In this document: one piece after another, positions 32,100 to 40,188 of the stretch | Position numbering within the stretch: the stretch's first letter is position 1 | Layout of the letters: each line of letters starts with the position of its first letter | Assembly (NCBI RefSeq): GCF_000719515.1 | Contig: NZ_JOGR01000012.1 | Coordinates: 164,715-228,714 of the forward strand | Direction: 5' to 3' | DNA length: 64,000 nt | Source of the DNA: Glycomyces sp. NRRL B-16210 | GTDB taxonomy: Bacteria > Actinomycetota > Actinomycetes > Mycobacteriales > Micromonosporaceae | The notes under the pieces: generated by a model | Databases searched by the model: none | Told to the model about the DNA's origin: nothing | The model's input: only the letters and a program-made list of their open reading frames with translations | Made by a program: the position numbers and the translations under genes

Positions 32100-33377
32100 A
32101 TGTCACCTAGATCCGCCGCAAAGACCGTCGGCGCCGGGTTCGCGGTCGCGGCGCTCGCCGCGCTCGCCCAACTCGGGCTGGCCTACGGTTTCGGCCTCCT
32201 CTCCTGGGCCGAGGACGCCCCCGGCGCCACCGACGCCGTCCTCGCCTTCCGCTGGAACGCCAACCTCGCGTGGGTGGCCTGGTTCTCGGCCGCCTCGTGC
32301 GTGATCGGCGGCCTGGCCTCGGGCGCGATCGGCTCCCGCGCCGCCGCCGACCTCGGCTCCGCAACCAGGGCCGCCGCCGTCTTCGCCAGCGCCGTCGGCG
32401 CGTTCATCGTCGGCCCGCTCGTGTCCCTCTCGGCGGTGCAGAGCGCGGTGTACGACGCCTTCCCCACCAAACTGCTCGTGGCGGCCGCGCTCGGCGCGGC
32501 CGTGGGCTTCGCGCTCACGCTCATCGGCCTGAGCTCGCGCTCGGTGGCCGTCAACGTCGGCGCTTCGGTCGCCCTGATCTGGGTGCTGGCGATCCTGTCG
32601 GTGTTCGTGCAGGTCGGCGAGCGGGTCTCGCCGGTGCACGAACTCGCGGTGTGGGGTTCGTGGGCCGGTCCCGACATGATCTTGGGGCGGCGCGGCTTCG
32701 CGATAGCGGTGCCGTTCGTGATCGGTTCGGCCCTCATCGGGGCGATCGTGGCCGCGTTCGCACGCAGGGGCACGATCACGAACTCGGGCTACCGGATCGC
32801 GGCGGCCTCGGGGATCGCCGGGCCGCTCATCGTCACCGTCGCGCACCTGGTCGCGGGGCCTTCGCAGGTGAACGACGCCGAGTCGATGTGGGTGATGTTC
32901 GTCGGGCCCTACGCGGCGATCGCCGGGCTCCTGGGTTCGCTCATCGTGTGCGCGGTGCCGAAGGCGGGCGGGCAGATCGACGACACCTCGGCCGTGGACG
33001 CCCCGCGGGCCGAGGCCAAGTCGGGCTTGGTCGAGTCCGTGCCGGGCTGGACGGTGCCCGAGCCGGTCTCGGCGTACGACGACGCCGAGACGCACGACCT
33101 GCCCGCGAAGCCGGAGCCGGCGCCCGAGAAGCCGAAGCGGCCCACCCGGCGCGAGAAGCGCGCCGCGAAGCTCGACGAGCAGAAGCGCGCGGAGTGGGAG
33201 CCGCAGGAGGGCGACGACGAGCCGAACGCCGACGTGGACTGGGTGCAGGAGCTCAAGGCCGTCGACATGGACGAGCCCGCCGAGCCCGCAGAACCCGAGG
33301 CGCCGGCGAAGCCGCGCCGCGCCAAGAAGACCGCCCGGACCCGCCGCAAGCTCACCTCCGAGGACGGCGATTCGTAA
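32100..33377 (+). CDS. Multi-helix membrane protein with charged cytoplasmic tail
   Basis: 425 residues. About eight membrane helices occupy the first 290 residues. The rest is a hydrophilic tail with a proline/lysine-rich part (KPEPAPEKPKRPTRREKRAA) and a short motif-like segment NADVDWVQELKAVD, ending in a lysine/arginine-rich stretch. A tail of this kind often docks another protein. I do not recognise the family. The ATG at 32100 is favoured by the -10 element just before it; an upstream GTG at 32091 is in frame. A perfect hairpin follows. Confidence 0.75.
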   Translation: MSPRSAAKTVGAGFAVAALAALAQLGLAYGFGLLSWAEDAPGATDAVLAFRWNANLAWVAWFSAASCVIGGLASGAIGSRAAADLGSATRAAAVFASAVGAFIVGPLVSLSAVQSAVYDAFPTKLLVAAALGAAVGFALTLIGLSSRSVAVNVGASVALIWVLAILSVFVQVGERVSPVHELAVWGSWAGPDMILGRRGFAIAVPFVIGSALIGAIVAAFARRGTITNSGYRIAAASGIAGPLIVTVAHLVAGPSQVNDAESMWVMFVGPYAAIAGLLGSLIVCAVPKAGGQIDDTSAVDAPRAEAKSGLVESVPGWTVPEPVSAYDDAETHDLPAKPEPAPEKPKRPTRREKRAAKLDEQKRAEWEPQEGDDEPNADVDWVQELKAVDMDEPAEPAEPEAPAKPRRAKKTARTRRKLTSEDGDS

Positions 33378-33396
33378 GGGCGCCAGGACAAAGGAA

Positions 33397-33422
33397 GCGG
33401 CCGGGCACTGGTGCCCGGCCGC
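33397..33422 (+). terminator. Terminator after the membrane protein gene
   Basis: Perfect 12-bp stem GCGGCCGGGCAC/GTGCCCGGCCGC around a 2-base centre, followed by a T-containing stretch. Confidence 0.7.
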
Positions 33423-33466
33423 ATCTCATTCAGGGGGAAAGTCGCTCAGAAGAACGGACCCGCGAT

Positions 33467-33562
33467 GGGACGGTGTTGCAAAAGAGCGGTCTTGCCTTGG
33501 GACGGTGTTGCTAAGGGACGGTGCTGCATCGGGACGGTGGTTCAGGGGGACGGTTCGTTCTC
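33467..33562. repeat. 16-bp tandem repeat, six units
   Basis: Units start at 33467, 33483, 33499, 33515, 33531 and 33547. The best-preserved unit is GGGACGGTGTTGCTAA; GGGACGGT is intact in five of the six. Weaker copies continue on both sides (33451-33466 and 33563-33578). The array fills the gap between two genes that converge on it and encodes nothing. Confidence 0.8.
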
Positions 33563-33610
33563 GGGTTCCGGTGGTTCGTTTCGCGGGGCCGACCGTTCAC
33601 GATCGGTCGT

Positions 33611-35107
33611 TCAGACCTCCCATTCGTGGACGGGCCGGCCGTCGGCGGAGCGGGCCGAGTAGTCGAGGACCATGGCCCGCAGCGCTTCTCGCCGTTCCAT
33701 CCGCTGCCGGTGCTGGGCTACCTGGACCCGCGCGACCTGCCAGGTCGCGCCGTTGACCCCGCGTCGGCACCGCGCCTCGATCACCCCCAGGTAGCGGTCG
33801 GCGTCCCTGCGGCTGACGCCCAGCGCCGACAGGCCCTCGGCCGCGGCCGGGAGCAGTTCCTCCAGCACGAGTTTGCGGGCCGGGACGAGCCCGCGGCCGG
33901 GCCACACCTGGTCGGCCTGGATGCCGTGCCGCGCCGCCGCCCGGAAGTTCGCCGCCGCCTGCCCGAAGTCCATGCGCTCGCTCAGCGGCTCGGCGGCGTT
34001 CGCGTAGTGCGCCACCAGGCCGTAGAACAGCGCCATGTTCGCGCAGATGTCCACGGCGGTCGGCCCGGCCGCGAGGACGCGGTTCTCCACCCGCACATGC
34101 GGTCTGCCCCGCTGCACGTCGTAGACCGGGCGGTTCCACCGGTAGACCGTGCCGTTGTGGAAGCGCAGCTCCCTGAGGCTCGGGACCCCGCCGGCGGCCA
34201 TGACCGCGGCGGGGTCTTCGGGGTCGCAAAGCGGTAAAAGCGGCGCGAAATGCCGGTAGTTCTCATCGAACAGGTCGAGGATCGAGTCGATCCACCGTTC
34301 GCCGAACCAGGCCCTGGGCCGGGCCCCTTCGGCCCGCTGGTTCGCCCGCCTGGTGTCGGTGCCCTGCTCGAACAGGATCACCCGCGTCTCGGCCCACAAC
34401 TGGCGCCCGAACAGGTAGGGCGAGTTCGCGCCCATGGCGACCTGCGCCCCCGCGACGGCCTGCGCCGCGTTCCAGTAGCGGGCGAAGTCCTCGGGGGCGA
34501 CCTGGAGGTGGAACTGGACGGAGGTGTTGGCCGATTCGGGGGCGATGGTCGGCGAGGTGAAGTCCACCGACTCGGCGCCGGTGATGTCGATGCGCAGGTC
34601 CTCCCCGCGCTGGTTCATGATCTCCTCGTTGAGGATTCGGTACCGCTTGGTGCGCGAGATCGCCTCGACGTCCATGTGGTCGGTGAAGAGCGTCGGCATC
34701 GTCCCGATCGGGCAGATGTGGACGCCGGCCTTGCCGCCGGCCTCGCGCACCTCCGCCAGGATCGCCGCCAGATCGCTCTCGTACCAGGAGATCCCGGCGC
34801 CGTCGAGCAGTCTCGGCGGCAGGTTCAGCTCGATGTTGAACGCGCCCAGCTCGTGCTGGGCGCTGTAGAGGGCCTCCTCTTCCCCGGTGGTGTGCAGGTG
34901 TTCCAGTACGGCGTCGTTGGCGAAGGCGGGGTCGCCGCCCGGTTCGACGAGGTCGATCTCCAGTTCGAGTCCGGTCATCGGACGGTCGCGGTCGAGCCGC
35001 CTGTCGATCAGCAGTTGCGCGAGTGCCGCTCGTCCCTCCTGGAGTCTGGCCGTGTACGCGGGATGATCCCAGTGCCGCAAGGCGGAGCCGGTCACCTCGT
35101 CGCCCAT
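33611..35107 (-). CDS. Glutamate-cysteine ligase family protein
   Basis: 498 residues of the GCS2-like ATP-grasp-related fold. Family enzymes join the gamma-carboxyl of glutamate to cysteine or another amine. Conserved parts: MTGLELEIDLVEP at the start of the core, GAFNIELNLPPRLLDG, GIMPTLF-like IGTMPTLFTDHMD, the ATP/metal site ANTSVQFHLQVAPEDF, and LRFHNGTVYRWNRPVYD. Actinobacteria that make mycothiol usually lack glutathione, so the true product may be different. The downstream half contains several clustered arginines. It is monocistronic, next to the 16-bp repeat array. Confidence 0.85.
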   Translation of the reverse strand: MGDEVTGSALRHWDHPAYTARLQEGRAALAQLLIDRRLDRDRPMTGLELEIDLVEPGGDPAFANDAVLEHLHTTGEEEALYSAQHELGAFNIELNLPPRLLDGAGISWYESDLAAILAEVREAGGKAGVHICPIGTMPTLFTDHMDVEAISRTKRYRILNEEIMNQRGEDLRIDITGAESVDFTSPTIAPESANTSVQFHLQVAPEDFARYWNAAQAVAGAQVAMGANSPYLFGRQLWAETRVILFEQGTDTRRANQRAEGARPRAWFGERWIDSILDLFDENYRHFAPLLPLCDPEDPAAVMAAGGVPSLRELRFHNGTVYRWNRPVYDVQRGRPHVRVENRVLAAGPTAVDICANMALFYGLVAHYANAAEPLSERMDFGQAAANFRAAARHGIQADQVWPGRGLVPARKLVLEELLPAAAEGLSALGVSRRDADRYLGVIEARCRRGVNGATWQVARVQVAQHRQRMERREALRAMVLDYSARSADGRPVHEWEV

Positions 35108-35214
35108 GTTTCCTCCCCGGGAATCGATGGTTCATCAACTTTAAGACGGTAGGTCATGTGCTCGCTACCAAGGGAGAAGCGGATTCGTCCCAAAAGGCGT
35201 GGATCGCGCTCATA

Positions 35215-37275
35215 TTAGGGATCGGCCATGCCTCGTGGTGTCGGGATCCTGACACAACCGGGTCTCATGTCGCGACTGTCCGTGCACCGACCGGTCACCG
35301 AACCGGTCGCCCGCGTCACGTGCCGCTGCCGCGTCGAGGCGCCCGCGGTGCTGTATAGGATCGCCGGGTGACCGACCAGCGCCCGGCCCTGCGGCCCGCC
35401 GACTTCCTCGCCGCCATGCGCGGCGGCGGGATGCTCACCCGGTTCGAGCAGCGCGGCGGCGCCGTGTTCGCTTACGCTGCCTGGCGATCGGGCCTGACCC
35501 CGACGCACGTGACGCTCACCGGCTTCGTCATCGGCCTCATCGCCTCCGCCGGCGTCATCCTCTACCTCCCGCTCGCGATAGAGGGCGCTCCATGGTGGCC
35601 GGTCGCGCTCGCCGCGCTGATCCTGTGGCAGGTCGCGTACATGCTCGACTGCGCCGACGGCCAGCTCGCCCGCGCCACCGGCACCGGCTCCGAGGCGGGC
35701 GCGCGCGTCGACATCCTCTGCGACATCGCCATCCAGGCCTCGGTCGTCGCGGTGGTCGTGGCCGTCACCCACGCCTACACGCCCGAGATCCCCGCCTGGT
35801 GCGGCGCGGCGTTCGCGGCCCTGTGGATGACCAACCTCGTCACCTCCGTCATGGCCAAAGAGGACTCGGGCGTCGAAGGGGCCTCCCTCATCGCCAGCGA
35901 CAGCCTCGTCGTGCGCCTGGTCAAGCTCGTGCGCGACTACGCGTTCGTCATCACCGTCATCGCCCTGGCGCTCCTGTGGCCCCGGTTCATGTTCGTCGTG
36001 ATGCTCGGCTTCGGCGCGGTGAACGCCCTGTTCCTGCTCGCCAGCATCGCCGCCAGCGCCCGAGCGGCCCTGCGCCCCGCCCGCGACGGCTCGCAGGCAC
36101 CCTAACCCCGCGACCAGTTCCTCGTAGATCTCGATGAGCCGCCGCAGCGTCACCTCTGGAGCGAACACCGACTCGTAACGGGCCCTGGCGTTCGCGGCGA
36201 AACCCGGGTCCTTCGCGACCGCTTCGAGCCCGCGCGCCAGCGCCTCCGGCGTCGGCTCCACCGCGACCCCCGCCGGAGCGTCCGAGTCCGCCCCGGCGAT
36301 GAACGGCGACCCGCCCATGCGCGTCGCCACCACCGCCCGCCCGCTCGCCAGCGCCTCGATCCCGGTGGTCGGCAGGATGTCCTGCCACACCGAGGGGATC
36401 ACCACCGCCGCCGAGGCCGCCAGAGCCGCGTCCCGCTCGGCCGCCTCCAACTGCCCGAGATAGACCACGTCCCCGCGCTCGGCCGCGGCCGCCTCCACCA
36501 GCGGACGCAGCGGGCCGTCCCCGGCGACGCGCAGCACCTGCCCCGGCAGATCGGCCAGGCGCCACGCGTCCAGCAGCAGCGCGACCCCCTTCTCCGGCAC
36601 CAGACGCGCCCCGAACATGAAACCCTCGCCCGGCGCGCTCGCCCCCGGATCGGCCACCGCGTTCGGCTTCACCCGGATCTGCCCCGGAGCGATCCCGATC
36701 CCCTCCAGATAAGCGGCCATCGCATCGGTCAACGCGATGAACCGGTCCACGCTCCGCCACGTCCCCCGGTGCGCCCCGAGCGCGACGGCCATGACCGCCG
36801 ACTGCGCCCGCGAACCCCGGTAGCACGCGTGAGCGACCCCCGGCGCGTTCCAACGCCGCCCATGGCAGTCGCGGCAGTCGTGCCCGTCCCTGAAATAGAG
36901 CCCGTTCATGCAGTCGTGCCGGTAGTTGTGAATGGTCTGCACCACCTTCACCCCGTGGGCGTGGGCGGTGCGCACCACCGACGGCGACAGCAGCGGATAA
37001 GGATTGTGCAGATGCAGCACGTCCGGCCGCTCGCGCTCCAGCAGCGCGCCGAGCTCCCGCTGCGTCCCCGCGGCGTGCACCGGCGAGGCGACCAGCGCCG
37101 CCTTGCGGTGCGGCGGCAGCGCCCCGATCTCGTCCGAGGAGCGCAGGAACGGCACCACCTCGACACCCGCCTCCGCGAGCGCCCCGATCTCGTAGTCCAC
37201 GATCACGTTCTCGCCCGAAGGCTGCGCCGAGGAGTACCGGTTGTGGGCGACGACGATCTTCACAAGGGCCCTCAC
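35215..37275 (-). CDS. GT4-family glycosyltransferase; frame overruns into the antisense neighbour
   Basis: The protein-like part runs from 37275 to about 36105 (some 390 residues). It is a GT-B retaining glycosyltransferase: VKIVVAHNRYSSAQPSGEN start, HLHNPYPLLSP, the Cys-containing insert DGHDCRDCHGRRWNAPGV typical of a bacterial GT4 subgroup, and the nucleotide-sugar site PSVWQDILPTTGIEALASG. It should add a sugar to a lipid-linked glycan in the cytoplasm. After IEIYEELVAGLG there is no stop where expected, because the frame pairs codon-for-codon with the CDP-alcohol gene and reads its stop codon as TTA, staying open to 35215. Start: GTG at 37275 with GGAG 5 bases upstream. Confidence 0.78.
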   Translation of the reverse strand: MRALVKIVVAHNRYSSAQPSGENVIVDYEIGALAEAGVEVVPFLRSSDEIGALPPHRKAALVASPVHAAGTQRELGALLERERPDVLHLHNPYPLLSPSVVRTAHAHGVKVVQTIHNYRHDCMNGLYFRDGHDCRDCHGRRWNAPGVAHACYRGSRAQSAVMAVALGAHRGTWRSVDRFIALTDAMAAYLEGIGIAPGQIRVKPNAVADPGASAPGEGFMFGARLVPEKGVALLLDAWRLADLPGQVLRVAGDGPLRPLVEAAAAERGDVVYLGQLEAAERDAALAASAAVVIPSVWQDILPTTGIEALASGRAVVATRMGGSPFIAGADSDAPAGVAVEPTPEALARGLEAVAKDPGFAANARARYESVFAPEVTLRRLIEIYEELVAGLGCLRAVAGGAQGRSGAGGDAGEQEQGVHRAEAEHHDEHEPGPQERQGDDGDDERVVAHELDQAHDEAVAGDEGGPFDARVLFGHDGGDEVGHPQGRERRAAPGGDLGRVGVGDGHDHRDDRGLDGDVAEDVDARARLGAGAGGAGELAVGAVEHVRDLPQDQRGERDRPPWSALYREREVEDDAGGGDEADDEAGERHVRRGQARSPGSVSEHGAAALLEPGEHPAAAHGGEEVGGPQGRALVGHPAILYSTAGASTRQRHVTRATGSVTGRCTDSRDMRPGCVRIPTPRGMADP
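35356..35361 (+). promoter_or_regulatory. -10 element of a probable leaderless transcript
   Basis: TAGGAT ends 6 bases before the GTG at 35368. Confidence 0.4.
35368..36105 (+). CDS. CDP-alcohol phosphatidyltransferase family membrane enzyme
   Basis: 245 residues, six membrane helices. The complete catalytic motif DGxxAR-x8-Gx3Dx3D is formed by D97-G98, A101-R102, G111, D115 and D119. These enzymes displace CMP from a CDP-activated alcohol to make phospholipids or related phosphodiesters (phosphatidylinositol phosphate and others). The acceptor cannot be read from sequence. The setting, next to a GT4 and a polyprenyl-phosphate sugar transferase, suggests a role in a surface polymer or glycolipid. 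The convergent GT4 gene on the other strand runs across the whole of this gene in the matching codon register. Confidence 0.88.
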   Translation: MTDQRPALRPADFLAAMRGGGMLTRFEQRGGAVFAYAAWRSGLTPTHVTLTGFVIGLIASAGVILYLPLAIEGAPWWPVALAALILWQVAYMLDCADGQLARATGTGSEAGARVDILCDIAIQASVVAVVVAVTHAYTPEIPAWCGAAFAALWMTNLVTSVMAKEDSGVEGASLIASDSLVVRLVKLVRDYAFVITVIALALLWPRFMFVVMLGFGAVNALFLLASIAASARAALRPARDGSQAP

Positions 37276-37423
37276 TGAGTCTCCGGGTGGCACGGACGGC
37301 ACTCGGCTCGGCCGAAGATACCGCAGCGGCAGAATAGGTGTAGGTTGTCGGGTACCGTGTCGGCGGGCCGCCCGGTACGGAGACGCAGCGCCGATCTCCG
37401 CCCGCGGACACTCACCTCCACCG

Positions 37424-37429
37424 TAAGCT
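37424..37429 (+). promoter_or_regulatory. -10 element upstream of the sugar-phosphate transferase gene
   Basis: TAAGCT lies 20 bases before the GTG at 37450. The short leader contains AGGGA as a ribosome site. A -35 is not obvious. Confidence 0.4.
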
Positions 37430-37449
37430 GACGACCGCAGGGATGTGCA

Positions 37450-39012
37450 GTGGCTACGAGCCTGGAACGCCCAGCAACGCAACGCCCAGCCGGGAATTTC
37501 GGACGGACGGGGACGCATGTGGCCGGTGCTCGCGAAGGACGTGACCCTCAGCTGGTCACCAACGGAGTCACCCGCTCCGCGTGGCGCCGCCTCGTCCGCG
37601 CCTCCAACTGGCACCGCTACTACCAGGGATCACTCGTCGGCGGCGACCTCTTCGCCGCCCTCCTCGCCAGCGTCATCGCCGTCAACCTCACCCCCACCCC
37701 CCACTCCGGCTTCAGTACCTACGACCAACTGAACTTCTTCAACCTCACCGTGTGGCTCCTCCTCCCCGCCGCATGGGTCCTCACCCTCTGGGGCACCGGC
37801 TCCTACGACCGCCGCTACTTCGGCATGGGCAACGAGGAGTTCAAGCGCGTCATCCGCGCCTCCATGTTCATGCTCGCCCTCGTGTCCTTCATGGCCCTGA
37901 CCTTCAAGGCCGACGTCTCACGAGCCGCCGTCGCCGTCATCCTCCTCGCCGCCGCCATCCTCATCTGCGCCTCCCGCGGCGTCGCCCGCTACACCCTCCA
38001 CCGCGCCCGCGCCGCCGGAAGGGGCGTCCAGCGCGTCCTCCTCATCGGCGCCTACCCCGAGGCCCTCGAGGTCTACCGCACCGTCCGCCGCGCCCCCGCC
38101 GCCGGACTCGTCCCCGTCGGGATATACGTCACCGAAGGCGCCTCCTCGGTCCGCAACCTCGACACCCCGGTCCCGGTCTTCGCCGGGACCGACGTCGTCA
38201 CCTGCGCCGAGCAGCTCGAAGCCGACACCCTCGCCGTCTGCGGCTCCGCCTCCGCCGATGCCGCCGACCTGCGCCGCCTCGCCTGGCAGCTCGAAGGCAC
38301 CGGCCGCGACCTCGTCGTCGCCCCCCAGCTCACCGACATCGCCGGCCCCCGCGTCCACATCCGCCCCGTCGAAGGCCTGCCGCTCCTCCACGTCGAAGAG
38401 CCCAAGATCTCCGGCATCGGCTGGCTCATCAAGAACATCCTCGACATCTCCTCCTCCGTCCTCGGCCTCATGGTCCTCTCCCCGCTGTTCCTCGCCGTCG
38501 CCATCGCCATCAAGGTCGACAGCCCCGGACCCGTCTTCTTCCGCCAGAACCGCGTCGGACGCGACGGCGAGACCTTCTCCTGCTGGAAGTTCCGCACCAT
38601 GTACATCGACGCGGAAGAACGCCAGGCCGCGCTCATGATGCACAACGAGACCGACGGCCTCCTGTTCAAGATGAAGGACGACCCCCGCATCACCAACGTC
38701 GGCAAATGGCTCCGACGCACCTCCATCGACGAGTTCCCCCAGCTCATCAACGTCGTCCGCGGCGAAATGAGCCTCGTCGGCCCCCGCCCCCTCCCCGCCG
38801 AGAACGGCGACTTCCTCGGCGACGTGCGCCGCCGCCTCCTCGTCCGCCCCGGCATCACCGGCCTGTGGCAGGTCTCCGGCCGCTCCGACCTCTCCTGGGA
38901 CGACGCGGTCCGACTCGACCTCTACTACGTCGACAACTGGTCCCTCACCACCGACCTCCAGATCCTCTTCCGCACCGTCGCTGTAGTCTTGCGCCGAAAA
39001 GGCGCGTACTGA
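37450..39012 (+). CDS. Polyprenyl-phosphate sugar-1-phosphate transferase (WcaJ/WbaP-type)
   Basis: 520 residues. First committed enzyme in assembling an exported glycan: it puts a sugar phosphate on undecaprenyl phosphate. Four N-terminal membrane helices (about 65-185) and a Rossmann-like central part with a CoA-binding-like VLLIGAYPEALEVYR stretch come first. A re-entrant helix (about 330-350) and the catalytic domain follow: DSPGPVFFRQNRVGRDGETF, SCWKFRTMY, RRTSIDEFPQLINVVRGEMS and RPGITGLWQVSGRS. The end LRRKGAY is typical. AGGGA 6 bases before the GTG supports the start. The sugar could be glucose, galactose or a derivative. Confidence 0.93.
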   Translation: MATSLERPATQRPAGNFGRTGTHVAGAREGRDPQLVTNGVTRSAWRRLVRASNWHRYYQGSLVGGDLFAALLASVIAVNLTPTPHSGFSTYDQLNFFNLTVWLLLPAAWVLTLWGTGSYDRRYFGMGNEEFKRVIRASMFMLALVSFMALTFKADVSRAAVAVILLAAAILICASRGVARYTLHRARAAGRGVQRVLLIGAYPEALEVYRTVRRAPAAGLVPVGIYVTEGASSVRNLDTPVPVFAGTDVVTCAEQLEADTLAVCGSASADAADLRRLAWQLEGTGRDLVVAPQLTDIAGPRVHIRPVEGLPLLHVEEPKISGIGWLIKNILDISSSVLGLMVLSPLFLAVAIAIKVDSPGPVFFRQNRVGRDGETFSCWKFRTMYIDAEERQAALMMHNETDGLLFKMKDDPRITNVGKWLRRTSIDEFPQLINVVRGEMSLVGPRPLPAENGDFLGDVRRRLLVRPGITGLWQVSGRSDLSWDDAVRLDLYYVDNWSLTTDLQILFRTVAVVLRRKGAY

Positions 39013-39128
39013 GCGCCGCCGCGCCCCAGCCCCCGGCCGCACCGAACGGGCACGACGGCGTGCTCCGAGCCGATACACAGCCTGCGCCCAGGTGAACGCC
39101 AGGCCAACCCTGATAATCTGGGAAATTG

Positions 39129-40076
39129 ATGACTACTTACGGAACCGGCAGCCGCATCCTCGTGACGGGCGGCGCGGGCCTGGTGGGAAGCCACCTCGTC
39201 GACGCGCTCCTCACGAAGGGCTGCGACGTGACCGCCGTCGACAACTTCTCCACCGGCTCGCGCGGCAACCTCACCGCCCACCCCCGCCTCACCGTCGTCG
39301 AGGCCGACGTCACCGAGGGCCTGCCCGTCGGCGACGCCCCCTTCGACGCCGTCCTGCACTTCGCCTGCCCCGCCAGCCCCGTCGACTTCGCGACCCTCCC
39401 GGTCGAGATCCTCCGCGTCGACTCCATCGGCACCTTCCACGCCCTCGACCGCGCGCTGGCCGACGGCGCCCGCTTCCTCATGGCCTCCACTTCGGAGGTC
39501 TACGGGGACCCGCAGGTGCACCCGCAGCCGGAGTCCTACTGGGGCAACGTGAACCCGATCGGGATCCGCTCCTGCTACGACGAGGCCAAGCGCTTCAGCG
39601 AGGCCGCCGTGGCCGCCTACCACCGCCACAAGGGCCTGGACGCGGCGATCGTGCGGATCTTCAACACCTACGGGCCCCGGATGCGCCCCGACGACGGCCG
39701 GGTCATCCCCAGCTTCATCTCCCAGGCCCTCGCGGGGGAGCCGCTCACCGTGACCGGCGACGGCCTCCAGACCCGCTCGCTGTGCTACATCGACGACCTC
39801 GTGCGCGGGCTGGTCCTGCTGCTCGAATCGGGGGAGTACGGGCCGGTGAACCTCGGCACCGAGTACGAGCTGACGGTGCGCGAGATGGCCGAGATCATCC
39901 TGCGCCTGACCGGCTCGGCCTCGGCGATCGAGTACGTCGACCGGCCCGCCGACGACCCCGAGCGCCGCCGCCCCGACCTCACGGCCGCCCGCGAGCTGCT
40001 CGGCTACGAGCCGCAGGTCCACTATGAGGCCGGTCTCAAGACCACGATCGACTTCTTCGCCGCCGGGCACCGCTGA
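39129..40076 (+). CDS. UDP-glucuronate decarboxylase (UDP-xylose synthase)-like epimerase
   Basis: 315 residues, extended short-chain dehydrogenase. NAD site TGGAGLVG at 13-20; TSEVYGDPQVHPQPESYWG at 121-139, where the TSE glutamate is the catalytic one of UDP-xylose synthases; NPIGIRSCYDEAKR with Y150 and K154. This block (TSEVYGDP, HPQ, YWG, NPIG, CYDE) is the hallmark of the enzyme that oxidises, decarboxylates and reduces UDP-glucuronate to UDP-xylose. It should thus supply xylosyl residues to the adjacent glycan machinery. GATAAT lies 11 bases upstream of the ATG and the Shine-Dalgarno sequence is weak, so the leader is very short. Confidence 0.88.
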   Translation: MTTYGTGSRILVTGGAGLVGSHLVDALLTKGCDVTAVDNFSTGSRGNLTAHPRLTVVEADVTEGLPVGDAPFDAVLHFACPASPVDFATLPVEILRVDSIGTFHALDRALADGARFLMASTSEVYGDPQVHPQPESYWGNVNPIGIRSCYDEAKRFSEAAVAAYHRHKGLDAAIVRIFNTYGPRMRPDDGRVIPSFISQALAGEPLTVTGDGLQTRSLCYIDDLVRGLVLLLESGEYGPVNLGTEYELTVREMAEIILRLTGSASAIEYVDRPADDPERRRPDLTAARELLGYEPQVHYEAGLKTTIDFFAAGHR

Positions 40077-40176
40077 CCGAGGCGCGAGTCACGTTCGCGG
40101 CCGGACGCGCTGCGGCGCGGAGGTTTTCGCGACGCGGGCGGGCCCGCACGGTCGCGTCCCCGGAGCGGACACCACG

Positions 40177-40182
40177 TAAGCT
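40177..40182 (+). promoter_or_regulatory. -10 element of a probable leaderless LCP transcript
   Basis: TAAGCT ends 6 bases before the ATG at 40189; no ribosome site lies between. Confidence 0.45.
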
Positions 40183-40188
40183 GGCACC

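Noticed and set aside
33467..33562. The 16-bp repeats as a CRISPR array
   Set aside because: Units are contiguous and have no spacers of separate origin, and no cas gene is near.
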